A stretch of DNA of 47,197 nucleotides from Streptomyces sp. A012304 (GTDB taxonomy: Bacteria; Actinomycetota; Actinomycetes; Streptomycetales; Streptomycetaceae). Below are positions 24,242-32,431 of the stretch, piece by piece (position 1 is the stretch's first letter; the number at the start of each line of letters is the position of its first letter). Where the stretch lies: NCBI RefSeq assembly GCF_026008495.1, contig NZ_BQUN01000200.1:163417-210613 (forward strand). Reading direction: 5' to 3'. Below the pieces are notes generated by a model that was not told the DNA's origin, made no database searches, and saw only the letters and a list, made by a program, of their open reading frames with translations. The position numbers were made by a program, and so were the translations under genes.

Positions 24242-25590
24242 AAGGCACCCCCTTGACTGCAACCTCCGCCCGGATCACCGCGGTCGACACCTACGACATC
24301 CGCTTCCCCACCTCACGGGAGCTGGACGGGTCGGACGCGATGAACCCGGACCCCGACTACTCGGCCGCCTATGTCGTGCTGCGCACCGACACCGACGACG
24401 GGCTCGAAGGCCATGGCTTCACCTTCACCATCGGACGCGGCAACGACGTCCAGGTCGCCGCGATCGACGCGCTGCGGCCCCACGTGGTGGGACGGGACGT
24501 GGCGCAACTGTGTGCCGACCCGGGCTCGCTCAGCCGCGACCTGATCGGGGACAGCCAGCTGCGCTGGCTCGGCCCCGAGAAGGGCGTGATGCACATGGCG
24601 ATCGGCGCCGTCGTCAACGCCGTGTGGGACCTGGCCGCCAAGCGGGAGGGCAAACCGCTGTGGCAGCTGCTCGCCCACGCCTCGCCGGAGTGGCTGGTCT
24701 CCCAGGTCGACTTCCGCTACATCGCCGACGCCCTCACCCCCGAGGACGCCCTGCGGCTGCTGCGCGAGGGCCGTGCCGGGCTCGCCGAGCGGGAGACGAA
24801 ACTGCTGGAGCGCGGCTACCCCGGCTACACCACCTCGCCCGGCTGGCTCGGCTACTCCGACGAGAAGCTCACCCGGCTCGCCAAGCAGGCCGTCGCCGAC
24901 GGCTTCACCCAGATCAAGCTGAAGGTCGGCGCCGACCTCGACGACGACATCCGACGACTGCGCACCGCCCGGGCCGCCGTCGGCGACGGCATCCGCATCG
25001 CCATCGACGCCAACCAGCGGTGGAACGTGGACGAGGCGATCGAGTGGACCAACGCCCTCGCCGCGTTCCGGCCGTACTGGATCGAGGAGCCCACCAGCCC
25101 CGACGACGTCCTCGGCCACGCGACCGTCCGCCGGGCGGTGGCGCCGGTGAAGGTCGCCACGGGCGAGCACGTGCAGAACCGCGTCGTCTTCAAGCAGCTC
25201 CTCCAGGCGGGCGCCCTCGACGTCCTCCAGATCGACGCGGCCCGGGTCGGCGGCGTCAACGAGAACCTCGCCATCCTGCTGCTGGCCGCCAAGTTCGGCA
25301 TGCCGGTGTGCCCGCACGCGGGCGGAGTGGGGCTGTGCGAGCTGGTGCAGCACCTGTCGATGTTCGACTACCTGGCCCTGTCCGGCACCACGGAGAACCG
25401 CGTGATCGAGTACGTCGACCACCTCCACGAGCACTTCGTCGACCCCGTGGTGATGCGGGAGGGCCACTACACCGCGCCGCTCGCCGCCGGCTTCTCCGCC
25501 ACCATGCGGGAGGAGTCCATCACCGAATACCGCTACCCGGACGGAAGGTTCTGGGTCGCCGACCGCGCCGGACAGGAGGATGTGGCGTGA
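24238..25590 (+). CDS. L-fuconate dehydratase (enolase superfamily)
   Basis: A 450-residue member of the mandelate-racemase group of the enolase superfamily, matching L-fuconate dehydratase/ENOSF1. Diagnostic is the N-terminal TYDIRFPTSRELDGSDAM and DPDYSAAYVVL. The catalytic base is in QIKLKVGADLDDD (K-x-K), metal ligands follow in IAIDANQRW, YWIEEPTSPDD and KVATGEH, and the His acid is in PVCPHAGGVG. It dehydrates L-fuconate to 2-keto-3-deoxy-L-fuconate. The GTG at 24238 overlaps the preceding stop, but a TTG at 24253 has the better GAAAGG ribosome site, so the true N-terminus may be five residues shorter. Its stop overlaps the next start (GTGA). Confidence 0.93.
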   Translation: MKGTPLTATSARITAVDTYDIRFPTSRELDGSDAMNPDPDYSAAYVVLRTDTDDGLEGHGFTFTIGRGNDVQVAAIDALRPHVVGRDVAQLCADPGSLSRDLIGDSQLRWLGPEKGVMHMAIGAVVNAVWDLAAKREGKPLWQLLAHASPEWLVSQVDFRYIADALTPEDALRLLREGRAGLAERETKLLERGYPGYTTSPGWLGYSDEKLTRLAKQAVADGFTQIKLKVGADLDDDIRRLRTARAAVGDGIRIAIDANQRWNVDEAIEWTNALAAFRPYWIEEPTSPDDVLGHATVRRAVAPVKVATGEHVQNRVVFKQLLQAGALDVLQIDAARVGGVNENLAILLLAAKFGMPVCPHAGGVGLCELVQHLSMFDYLALSGTTENRVIEYVDHLHEHFVDPVVMREGHYTAPLAAGFSATMREESITEYRYPDGRFWVADRAGQEDVA

Positions 25591-26360
25591 CCGGTCTGTC
25601 AGGCCTCAAGGCCGTCGTCACAGGTGGTGCGTCCGGGATCGGACTGGCCACCGCCCGCGCACTGGCCGCCCAGGGCGCCGAGGTGGCCGTGCTCGACCTC
25701 GCCCCGAACGGTGTGCCGCAGCCGCTGCTCGCCCTCCAGGCTGACGTCGGCGACGACGCCTCGGTGCGCGCCGCCGTGGAGGCCGCAGCAACCCGGTTCG
25801 GCGGCCTCGACATCGTCGTCAACAACGCCGGCATCGGCGCCATCGGGACCGTCGAGGACAACGCCGACGAGCAGTGGCACCGTGTCCTGGACGTCAACGT
25901 CGTCGGCATGGTCCGCACCACGCGGGCGGCCCTGCCCCATCTGCGCCGCGCCGCCACCGCCCGTCCGGGCGCCGCGTCCGTCGTCAACATCTGCTCCATC
26001 GCGGCCACCGCCGGACTTCCGCAGCGCGCCCTGTACTCCGCCAGCAAGGGCGCCGTGCTGTCCCTCACCCTCGCCATGGCCGCCGATCACGTTCGGGAGG
26101 GCATCCGCGTCAACTGCGTCAATCCCGGCACCGCCGACACCCCCTGGGTGGCCCGGCTGCTGGACGCCGCCGAGGACCCCGAGGCCGAACGCGCCGCCCT
26201 CGACGCCCGCCAGCCCATGGGCCGTCTGGTCACCGCAGACGAGGTGGCGGCCGCCGTCGTCTACCTCGCGAGTCCCGCCGCGGCCAGCGTCACCGGCACC
26301 GCACTCGCGGTGGACGGCGGAATGCAGGGGCTGCGGCTGCGCCCCGAGGCCAAGCCGTGA
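25587..26360 (+). CDS. SDR oxidoreductase, probable 2-keto-3-deoxy-L-fuconate dehydrogenase
   Basis: A 257-residue classical short-chain dehydrogenase. The cofactor motif is T-G-G-A-S-G-I-G, the DIVVNNAGIG strand follows, and the active site is Ser in ICSIAA with Tyr-x3-Lys in YSASKGAV. An acidic residue after beta-2 (VLDLAP) predicts NAD rather than NADP. The C-terminus ends TGTALAVDGGMQG as usual. Its place between dehydratase and sugar dehydrogenase genes, overlapping both (GTGA twice), fits oxidation of the C4 hydroxyl of 2-keto-3-deoxy-L-fuconate to the 2,4-diketo acid, substrate of the FAH enzyme. The exact substrate is inferred from context. Confidence 0.88.
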   Translation: MTGLSGLKAVVTGGASGIGLATARALAAQGAEVAVLDLAPNGVPQPLLALQADVGDDASVRAAVEAAATRFGGLDIVVNNAGIGAIGTVEDNADEQWHRVLDVNVVGMVRTTRAALPHLRRAATARPGAASVVNICSIAATAGLPQRALYSASKGAVLSLTLAMAADHVREGIRVNCVNPGTADTPWVARLLDAAEDPEAERAALDARQPMGRLVTADEVAAAVVYLASPAAASVTGTALAVDGGMQGLRLRPEAKP

Positions 26361-27361
26361 GGACGACGACGCTGGGCGGCGGAGCCGTCGAAGCGACACG
26401 ACTCGCCCTCGGCTGCGCGGGCATCGGCAACCTCTACCGCCCGGTCACCGACGAGGACGCCCACGCCACGGTCGACGCGGCCTGGGACGCCGGCATCCGC
26501 ACCTTCGACACCGCGCCCCACTACGGGCTGGGCCTGTCCGAGCGGCGGCTCGGCGCGGCCCTGCGCGGCCGCCCCCGCGACACCTACACCGTCTCCACCA
26601 AGGTCGGCCGCCTCCTCGAGCCGAATCCGCAGGACGGCCACGGCGACGACCTCGCCGACGGCTTCGCCGTCCCCGCCACCCACCGCCGCGTCTGGGACTT
26701 CACCGCGGACGGGGTGCTGCGCTCCCTGGAAGCGAGCCTGGACCGTCTCGGCCTCGACCGGGTCGACATCGCCCTGCTGCACGACCCGGACGACCACGCC
26801 GAGCAGGCGCTGCGCGAGGCGTACCCGGCGCTGGAGCGGCTGCGCGCCGAAGGCGTGGTCGGGGCGATCGGCGTGGGGATGAACCAGTCCGCGCTGCCCG
26901 CCCGCTTCCTGCGCGAGACCGACATCGACGTGGTGCTGCTGGCCGGCCGCTACACCCTTCTGGAACAGGACGGGCTCGCCGAGCTGCTGCCCGAGGCCGC
27001 CGCCCGTGGCCGGAGCGTGATCGTCGGCGGCGTCTTCAACTCCGGGCTGCTCACCGCCCCGAAGCCCGGCGCCACCTACGACTACGCGCCCGCCCCGCGG
27101 CCCGTGCTCGACAGGGCGCTGCGCCTGCTGGAGGTCACCGAACGGCACGGCGTCCCGCTGCGCGCCGCCGCCCTGCGCTTCCCGTTCGGGCATCCCGCGG
27201 TCGCGAGCGTCCTGACCGGCGCGCGGTCCCCCGAGGAGGTCCGCGACACCGTCGAGCAGCTGGGCCGCCCCGTCCCCGACGCGCTGTGGGACGAGCTGCG
27301 CGCCGAGGGGCTGCTGGCCGAGGGCACCCCTGTCCCCGTAGCGCCGTCGAAGGAGCCGTGA
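26357..27361 (+). CDS. Aldo/keto reductase, probable L-fucose dehydrogenase
   Basis: A 334-residue aldo/keto reductase barrel. Visible are LALGCAGIGNLY at the first strand, the catalytic Asp/Tyr in FDTAPHYGLGLSERRLG, Lys in STKVGR and the His in IALLHDPDDH. This long-chain subtype (with the DFTADGVLRSLEASLDRLGLDRVDI stretch) includes D-threo-aldose 1-dehydrogenase/L-fucose dehydrogenase and pyridoxal 4-dehydrogenase. It would oxidise C1 of L-fucose to the lactone using NAD(P). The GTG start overlaps the preceding stop, and its stop overlaps the mutarotase ATG as TGATG. Several organisms use an SDR for this step; here the AKR is the only free candidate. Confidence 0.9.
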   Translation: MRTTTLGGGAVEATRLALGCAGIGNLYRPVTDEDAHATVDAAWDAGIRTFDTAPHYGLGLSERRLGAALRGRPRDTYTVSTKVGRLLEPNPQDGHGDDLADGFAVPATHRRVWDFTADGVLRSLEASLDRLGLDRVDIALLHDPDDHAEQALREAYPALERLRAEGVVGAIGVGMNQSALPARFLRETDIDVVLLAGRYTLLEQDGLAELLPEAAARGRSVIVGGVFNSGLLTAPKPGATYDYAPAPRPVLDRALRLLEVTERHGVPLRAAALRFPFGHPAVASVLTGARSPEEVRDTVEQLGRPVPDALWDELRAEGLLAEGTPVPVAPSKEP

Positions 27362-27672
27362 TGAGAGTCGCCCTGCACACCAGGGTCCGCGCCGACCGCG
27401 TCGAGGAGTACGAGGCCGCGCACCGCGAGGTGCCCGAGGAGCTGACCGCCGCCATTCGCGCCGCCGGCGTGACCGAGTGGACGATCTGGCGCAGCGGCAC
27501 CGACCTGTTCCACGTCCTGGAGGTCGACGACTACCCGGCGATGATCGCCGAACTCGAGAAGCTGCCGGTCAACATCGCCTGGCAGGCGCGGATGGCCGAG
27601 CTGCTGGACGTCGTGCACGACTACTCCGCCGAGGGCGCGGACGCCTCGCTGCCGGTGGTGTGGCAGCTGTGA
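27361..27672 (+). CDS. L-rhamnose/L-fucose mutarotase family protein
   Basis: A 103-residue protein of the RhaM (DUF718) family: VALHTRVRADRVEEYEAAH at the start, TEWTIWRSGTDLFHVLEV in the middle and NIAWQARMAELL towards the end, covering the full short family length. These dimeric ferredoxin-like enzymes interconvert alpha and beta anomers of 6-deoxysugars; the catalytic residues include the N-terminal His and the Trp-rich strand. It supplies the correct anomer to the preceding dehydrogenase. Placement inside the operon, overlapping on both sides, strongly supports a 6-deoxyhexose substrate. Confidence 0.92.
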   Translation: MRVALHTRVRADRVEEYEAAHREVPEELTAAIRAAGVTEWTIWRSGTDLFHVLEVDDYPAMIAELEKLPVNIAWQARMAELLDVVHDYSAEGADASLPVVWQL

Positions 27673-28577
27673 GCCACGAGGAGACCGAACCCGGCGTCGT
27701 CGACGCCCACCACCATGTCTGGCAGCTCTCCGTACGCGACCAGGACTGGATCACCGGCCCCGAACTCGCCCCGCTGCGCCGCGACTTCACCCTCACCGAC
27801 CTGGAGCCGGAGGCCCGTGCCGCCGGGGTCTCGGCGACCGTGCTGGTGCAGACGATCACCGTGCCGGAGGAGACCCCGGAGTTCCTGGCCCTCGCCGCGC
27901 GCAGCGACCTGGTCGCGGGGGTCGTCGGCTGGACCGACCTGACCGCACCCGACGTCGCCGAGACGCTCGCCGGACTGCGCGCGGGCCCGGGCGGCGAGTA
28001 CCTGGTGGGCATCCGGCACCAGGTGCAGGGAGAGGCGGATCCCCGGTGGCTGGTGCGCCCCGACGCGCTGCGCGGCCTGACCGCGGTCGCCGAGGCCGGA
28101 CTCGCCTACGACCTCGTGGTGAAGCCGCACCAGCTGCCCGCCGCCGTCGAGGCCGCCCAGCGCCTCCCCGGTCTCACCTTCGTCCTCGACCACCTCGGCA
28201 AACCGCCCATCGCGTCCGGCGAACGCACCTCCTGGGCCGCGCTGATCCGACGGCTCGCCTCCCTCCCGAACACCGTCTGCAAACTCTCCGGCATGGTCAC
28301 CGAGGCCGACTGGGGCTCCTGGACCGTCGAGGACCTCAGGCCGTACGCCGACACCGCGCTGGACGCCTTCGGTCCGGGGCGGCTGATGTTCGGTTCCGAC
28401 TGGCCGGTCTGCCGGCTCGCCGCCTCCTACGCCGAAGTCCTCTCTGCCGCCCGCGAGTTGACAGCCAGCCTCGATCCCGCCGAACGCCACGAGGTCTTCA
28501 CCGGCACCGCCGTGCGCGCCTACGGCCTGACCGTCACCGGATCCCCGGGCCCACCTCGGGAAGCAGCCCGCGCGTAG
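27669..28577 (+). CDS. Amidohydrolase-family lactonase, probable L-fuconolactonase
   Basis: A 302-residue amidohydrolase of the L-fucono-1,5-lactonase/L-rhamnono-lactonase group (COG3618). It starts VVDAHHHVWQL, with the H-x-H metal pair, continues VGIRHQVQGEADPRWL, which is diagnostic of the group, then FVLDHLGKPPI, CKLSGMVTEADW and RLMFGSDWPVC with the catalytic Asp. It opens the lactone made by the dehydrogenase to L-fuconate. Its GTG overlaps the mutarotase stop. It is the last gene of the operon; a large hairpin starts at its stop codon. Confidence 0.92.
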   Translation: MSHEETEPGVVDAHHHVWQLSVRDQDWITGPELAPLRRDFTLTDLEPEARAAGVSATVLVQTITVPEETPEFLALAARSDLVAGVVGWTDLTAPDVAETLAGLRAGPGGEYLVGIRHQVQGEADPRWLVRPDALRGLTAVAEAGLAYDLVVKPHQLPAAVEAAQRLPGLTFVLDHLGKPPIASGERTSWAALIRRLASLPNTVCKLSGMVTEADWGSWTVEDLRPYADTALDAFGPGRLMFGSDWPVCRLAASYAEVLSAARELTASLDPAERHEVFTGTAVRAYGLTVTGSPGPPREAARA

Positions 28578-28614
28578 CCCCACGTCCGCCGCCTCGACGC
28601 GGCGCCGCGGGGCT
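28576..28614 (+). terminator. Hairpin at end of the fucose operon
   Basis: AGCCCC (28576-28581) pairs with GGGGCT (28609-28614), and CGCCGC pairs with GCGGCG inside, giving an interrupted GC-rich stem that starts within the lactonase stop codon. There is no T tract, but this is the expected place for operon termination. Confidence 0.45.
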
Positions 28615-28740
28615 TCGAGCCGCCGGCAGCGCGCGGCACCGCTCCGGCCGCGGAACACCGCGGCTGACGGCCGCAGACGGCCCTTGACGGCCGCCCCACA
28701 GGGAGGCGGCGTCGGCCGATCCCGTGCGACGCCGCCCGGG

Positions 28741-28907
28741 GTCCGTGTCGAGAGCCCCATCCAGGTCTTCTCCCGCGTCACCACCCGCGAGGTGCGCCTC
28801 GGCGAGGGCGCCGTGATCCCCGCCGGCGCCCGTGTCCCGCACGTTACGGCGCCGCCAACCGCGACGAGCGCCACTTCGGTGACCGCCTGCCCGTACGCGT
28901 CAGCTGA
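28741..28907 (+). pseudogene. Cytochrome P450 fragment, frameshifted
   Basis: In one frame 28741-28835 reads VESPIQVFSRVTTREV then IPAGARV, the classic P450 segment just after the K-helix (S-P-V-Q-x-x-x-R-x-T followed by I-P-A-G-x-x-V). From 28845 the match continues in another frame as YGAANRDERHFGD, the A-N-R-D-x-x-x-F motif, and stops at 28905. The ExxR motif and the haem-cysteine loop are absent, so only about 55 residues of a roughly 400-residue protein remain. It is a decayed gene. The leftward MFS gene overlaps its last bases. The flanking 28615-28740 stretch shows no other recognisable coding. Confidence 0.75.
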
Positions 28908-30186
28908 TCCCGCCGGGGGCGTCGGCCTGCTCGGGCGGTCGCCGCGGGTGTTCGGTGATCCAGCGGGCCGCGAGGAGGCCGGAGCCCGCCGTGAGGGCGG
29001 CGGCGGCGATGACGGTGGCGTTCAGGCCGAGGGTGTCGGCCAGGACGCCGGCCACCAGAGCGCCGGCCGCGTAGCCGATGTCACGCCAGAAGCGGTAGAC
29101 GCCCAGTGCGCCGGCGCGCCAGGCCGGGTGGGCGTGGTCGGAGACGGAGGCGATCAGCGCCGGGTAGACCAGGGCGGTGCCGAGGCCCAGGACGACGGCG
29201 GAGAGGACGCCGGCCAGCAGGGGGCGGTCGATGAGGGCCAGGGCGAGGACGAAGGCGGCGGCCTGGACGAGCATGCCGGTGACGATGAGCGGTTTGCGGC
29301 CGATACGGTCGGCGAGGTGGCCGCTGGGGATCTGGCCGATGCCCCACAGCAGCGGGTACAGGCCCTTGATCAGCCCCACGGCGGTGAGGCCGAGGCCGTG
29401 ATGGGTGAACAGCAGCGGGAAGACACCCCAGGTCAGGCCGTCGTTGAGGTTGTTGACCAGACCGGCCTGGCCGGCGCCGCGCAGGGACCGGTCGTGCCAG
29501 GAGGTTTGGGCGAAGACCTGCGCGAGCCGCGGGGACCGCCCGGCCGGCGTGGCGTGCCGGGTGAGTTCCAGGGCGACGTGGGCGGCGGTGTCGCGGACGA
29601 CGAGGGACAGGCCGAGTCCCGCGGCGACGAAGACGACACCGATCAACTCCGGTGCCGGACGCAGGCCGTGGGCGGTGGCGAGCCAGCCGGTGAGCAGGGC
29701 GGTGGCGCCGACGGCGACGTATCCGGCGGCCTCGTTGAGACCGGTGGCCAGGCCACGGCGGGCCGGGCCGACCAGGTCGATCTTCATGTTGACCGTCATC
29801 GACCAGGTCAGCCCCTGGTTCACGCCGAGCAGCACGTTGGCGGCGACGATCCAGCCCCAGGACGGCGCCCAGGCCAGTGCGAACGGCACGGGGATCCCGA
29901 CGAGCCAGCCGGTGACGAGGAGTCGCTTGCGGCGGAAACGGGTGGTCAGGGCGCCGGCCGCGAGGTTGGTCAGGGCCTTGGTGACGCCGAAGGCGACGAT
30001 GAAGGAGAAGACGGCCAGGTCGCTGGTCAGGCCGAAGACGTCGGTGCCGATCAGCGGGACGGTGGTGCGTTCCAGGCCGACCAGGGCGCCGACGCAGACG
30101 TTGACGGCGACGAGCAGGGTGAACTGCGGCCAGTTCTCCCGCAGCCCGAGCCGCACGGGTCTGCCCGCGGCGGCCGTGGGACTCAC
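28900..30186 (-). CDS. MFS transporter associated with a sulfurtransferase
   Basis: A 428-residue major facilitator protein with about twelve hydrophobic segments. Typical MFS loop motifs are TTRFRRKRLLVTG (between helices 2 and 3) and HLADRIGRKPLIVTG (helices 8 and 9). The GLTWSMTVNMKIDLVGPARRGLATGLNEAAGYVAVG stretch is characteristic of a subgroup often found beside MBL-rhodanese genes. The GTG start overlaps the stop of the upstream MBL-rhodanese gene (GTGA), so they are one operon. Export of a sulfur compound or of a toxic metabolite is plausible; the substrate is unknown. Confidence 0.88.
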   Translation of the reverse strand: MSPTAAAGRPVRLGLRENWPQFTLLVAVNVCVGALVGLERTTVPLIGTDVFGLTSDLAVFSFIVAFGVTKALTNLAAGALTTRFRRKRLLVTGWLVGIPVPFALAWAPSWGWIVAANVLLGVNQGLTWSMTVNMKIDLVGPARRGLATGLNEAAGYVAVGATALLTGWLATAHGLRPAPELIGVVFVAAGLGLSLVVRDTAAHVALELTRHATPAGRSPRLAQVFAQTSWHDRSLRGAGQAGLVNNLNDGLTWGVFPLLFTHHGLGLTAVGLIKGLYPLLWGIGQIPSGHLADRIGRKPLIVTGMLVQAAAFVLALALIDRPLLAGVLSAVVLGLGTALVYPALIASVSDHAHPAWRAGALGVYRFWRDIGYAAGALVAGVLADTLGLNATVIAAAALTAGSGLLAARWITEHPRRPPEQADAPGGIS

Positions 30187-31553
30187 CGGGCGTGGCCCTC
30201 GGCGAGCTGTTCCCCGTGCGCGGCGGCGTAGTCGGCCGGTCCGCCGCGCAGCACGGTGATGTCGCTGTGTCCGGCGCGTTCGAGCAGGCTCGCCGCGGTC
30301 ATGGCGCGCTCGCCGTGACCGCAGCCCACGACGGCGCCCTCGGGGGCTTCGGCGGCATGCTCGACGAGGTCACCGAGCTCGATGTGCACGGCTCCGGGGA
30401 CATGCCCGGCCGTGAACTCGGCGTCCTGACGCACATCGACGTAAGCGCGGCTCCCGGTGCGGTCGGCGGTGACGAAGACGGTCGTCCTGCGGGGCTTGCC
30501 GGCCGCGAGCCAGGCGGGCATACCGCCCGCGAGGCGCCCGGTGAGCCGCTCGTAGCCGATCTTGTACGCCTGCCAGACGATCTCGTCGAGATCCTGGTCC
30601 TCGTCGGTGACGAAGGCGAGGGGCGCCGTGTCGGGCAGCAGCCAGCCCAGCCAGGTGGCGAACTGGCCGCGCAGCGGGATGGAGACCGCGCCGGGGATGT
30701 GGCCGGCCGCGAAGTCGGCCGCCGGGCGGGTGTCGATGACGTGACCGCCGTCGGACAGCAGGGACTCCACCTGCCCCACGTCCAGCGGGGGCAGCACCGG
30801 CGCGGTGGTCAGGACGGCGGGACCGCGCCGGTTGCGTTCGGCGAGACGGTCGAAGTAGGCGGGGTACGTTCCCAGACCCGCCGTCAGCCGCTGGACGAAG
30901 GTGTCCTCGTCGGGCGCGGCCAGCAGCGTGTTGGCCCGCTTCTCGGCGCCGATCGTGGAGGTGCGCTCGGTGCCGGGCGGCGCCGAGCAGAAGGAGCCCG
31001 CGCCGTGCGTGGGCCACACCGCGGTCTCGTCCGGCAGGGCGGTCAGGCGCCGGAGCGAGTGGTACTGGGCGCGGGCCAGCTCCTCGGTGCGGTCGGCGCC
31101 GAGGAGGTCGGTACGGGCGGCGGAGTTCACGATCAGCGAGCCGCCGGTGAACACGCCCAGCTCCCGGCCGCCGTCCAGCAGGAGGAAGGCGAGGTGTTCG
31201 TCGGTGTGGCCGGGCGTGGCCAGCGCCCGCAGGGTCAGCCCGCCCAGGTCGACCTCGTCTCCGTCGGCCAGGGCGTGATGGGCGAAGGCGCGGTGTCCGG
31301 CGGCGGAGGCCAGCATGGTGGCGCCCTGGTCGTGGCCGAGCTGGACGGCGCCGGACAGGAAGTCGGCGTGCAGGTGCGTGTCCGCCGCGTACGCGACGGT
31401 CAGTGCGCGCCGCTCGGCGGCGGCGTACAGACCGCGCAGGTCGCGGGCGGCGTCCACGGCCAGCGCACGGCCGTCGCCCAGGTCGGTCAGGTACGCGCTG
31501 TTGCCCAGCCCTTCGTCGACGAGCGGGATCAGGTGGTCGTCGGTGAAGCCCAT
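30183..31553 (-). CDS. MBL-fold hydrolase fused to two rhodanese domains (persulfide dioxygenase-like)
   Basis: A 456-residue fusion. Residues 1-250 are an MBL domain of the ETHE1/persulfide dioxygenase type: T-H-L-H-A-D-F metal motif, ATPGHTDEHLAFLL and VWPTHGAGSFC. Two rhodanese domains follow (about 265-350 and 360-450). The first starts GHVIDTRPAADFAAGHIPGAV but has no active-site Cys (AFVTDEDQDLDE), so it should be inactive. The second has Cys411 in VGCGHGER, the active loop. The likely role is to oxidise glutathione/mycothiol persulfide or move sulfane sulfur. I use the ATG at 31553. It is divergent from an ArsR-rhodanese regulator. Confidence 0.92.
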   Translation of the reverse strand: MGFTDDHLIPLVDEGLGNSAYLTDLGDGRALAVDAARDLRGLYAAAERRALTVAYAADTHLHADFLSGAVQLGHDQGATMLASAAGHRAFAHHALADGDEVDLGGLTLRALATPGHTDEHLAFLLLDGGRELGVFTGGSLIVNSAARTDLLGADRTEELARAQYHSLRRLTALPDETAVWPTHGAGSFCSAPPGTERTSTIGAEKRANTLLAAPDEDTFVQRLTAGLGTYPAYFDRLAERNRRGPAVLTTAPVLPPLDVGQVESLLSDGGHVIDTRPAADFAAGHIPGAVSIPLRGQFATWLGWLLPDTAPLAFVTDEDQDLDEIVWQAYKIGYERLTGRLAGGMPAWLAAGKPRRTTVFVTADRTGSRAYVDVRQDAEFTAGHVPGAVHIELGDLVEHAAEAPEGAVVGCGHGERAMTAASLLERAGHSDITVLRGGPADYAAAHGEQLAEGHAR

Positions 31554-31620
31554 GACAGTCCTCCGGAATCCGGCGAACGGGATGTACCCGGTCGCGGTCG
31601 CGGCACGCGGCTTCATCTAC

Positions 31621-31638
31621 GATATTCCATGGATATTT
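31621..31638. promoter_or_regulatory. AT-rich operator candidate between the sulfur genes
   Basis: CCATGG (31627-31632) is flanked by ATAT on both sides (31622-31625 and 31633-31636), a near-palindrome with one base of asymmetry. It lies 11 bp before the ArsR-rhodanese ATG in the 95-bp gap shared with the divergent MBL-rhodanese gene. ArsR-type repressors bind such AT-rich repeats, so autoregulation is likely. Confidence 0.5.
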
Positions 31639-31648
31639 GGAGGAACGC

Positions 31649-32326
31649 ATGCCGGAGAGTCCCACCGCCCGCGCCAAGACCCAGCTGTACGACGCGTTCG
31701 CGGCCGGCGGGAAGGCGCTGGCCAGCGGAAAGCGCCTGGAACTGCTCGATCTGCTGGCCCAGGGCGAACGCACCGTCGACGCGCTGGCGAAGGCGGCGGG
31801 CCTGAACCTGACCACGGCCTCGGCGCATCTGCAGATCCTGAAGCAGGCCGGATTCGTCGCCACCCGCCGTGAGGGCGTCCGCATCCACTACCGGCTCGCC
31901 GGGGAGGACGTGGCCCGGCTCTTCGCGCTGCTGCGCAAGGTCGCCGAGCGCCACCAGGCCGCCGTGTCCGCCGCCCGGGACGCGTACCTCGGCACGGACG
32001 GCGCGGCGGAGGTCACGCGGGAGGAACTGCTCGCCCGCGTGGCGGCCGGGGGCGTGGTGGTGCTGGACGTACGCCCTGCCGAGGAGTACCGGGCCGGGCA
32101 CATCCCGGGCGCGCTCTCCATCCCGATCGCGGAACTGGCCGACCGGATCGGCGAGTTGCCCGAGGACACCGAGATCGTCGTGTACTGCCGGGGCGAGTAC
32201 TGCGTGCTCGCCCACGACGCGGTACGGCTGCTGACCGACCTCGGGCGCCGGGCGATCCGCCTCAACGACGGGATGCTGGAGTGGCGCCTGGCCGAACTCC
32301 CCGTACACGCCGAGGCCCCGGCATGA
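31649..32326 (+). CDS. ArsR-family regulator fused to a rhodanese domain
   Basis: A 225-residue fusion. Residues 1-100 are an ArsR winged helix (GKRLELLDLLAQGERTVDALAKAAGLNLTTASAHLQILKQAGFV, wing REGVRIHYRL). Residues 120-220 are a rhodanese domain (VVVLDVRPAEEYRAGHIPGA) with loop Y-C-R-G-E-Y-C, holding Cys180 and Cys185. No cysteine occurs in the HTH half, so the rhodanese pair probably senses persulfide or sulfane sulfur. Fusions of this kind exist widely in actinobacteria. I prefer the ATG at 31649 after TTGGAGGAACGC. It is divergent from MBL-rhodanese and likely represses it and itself. Confidence 0.93.
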   Translation: MPESPTARAKTQLYDAFAAGGKALASGKRLELLDLLAQGERTVDALAKAAGLNLTTASAHLQILKQAGFVATRREGVRIHYRLAGEDVARLFALLRKVAERHQAAVSAARDAYLGTDGAAEVTREELLARVAAGGVVVLDVRPAEEYRAGHIPGALSIPIAELADRIGELPEDTEIVVYCRGEYCVLAHDAVRLLTDLGRRAIRLNDGMLEWRLAELPVHAEAPA

Positions 32327-32431
32327 CCGGTCGCGCGTCTTCCGGAGCCGGCCCGCGGGCCGGCCCGCCCGAACAGCGCCACGCCGAAGCCTGACCCGTG
32401 CGGGGGTGGCGGGCCCTTGCCCCACCACCCG

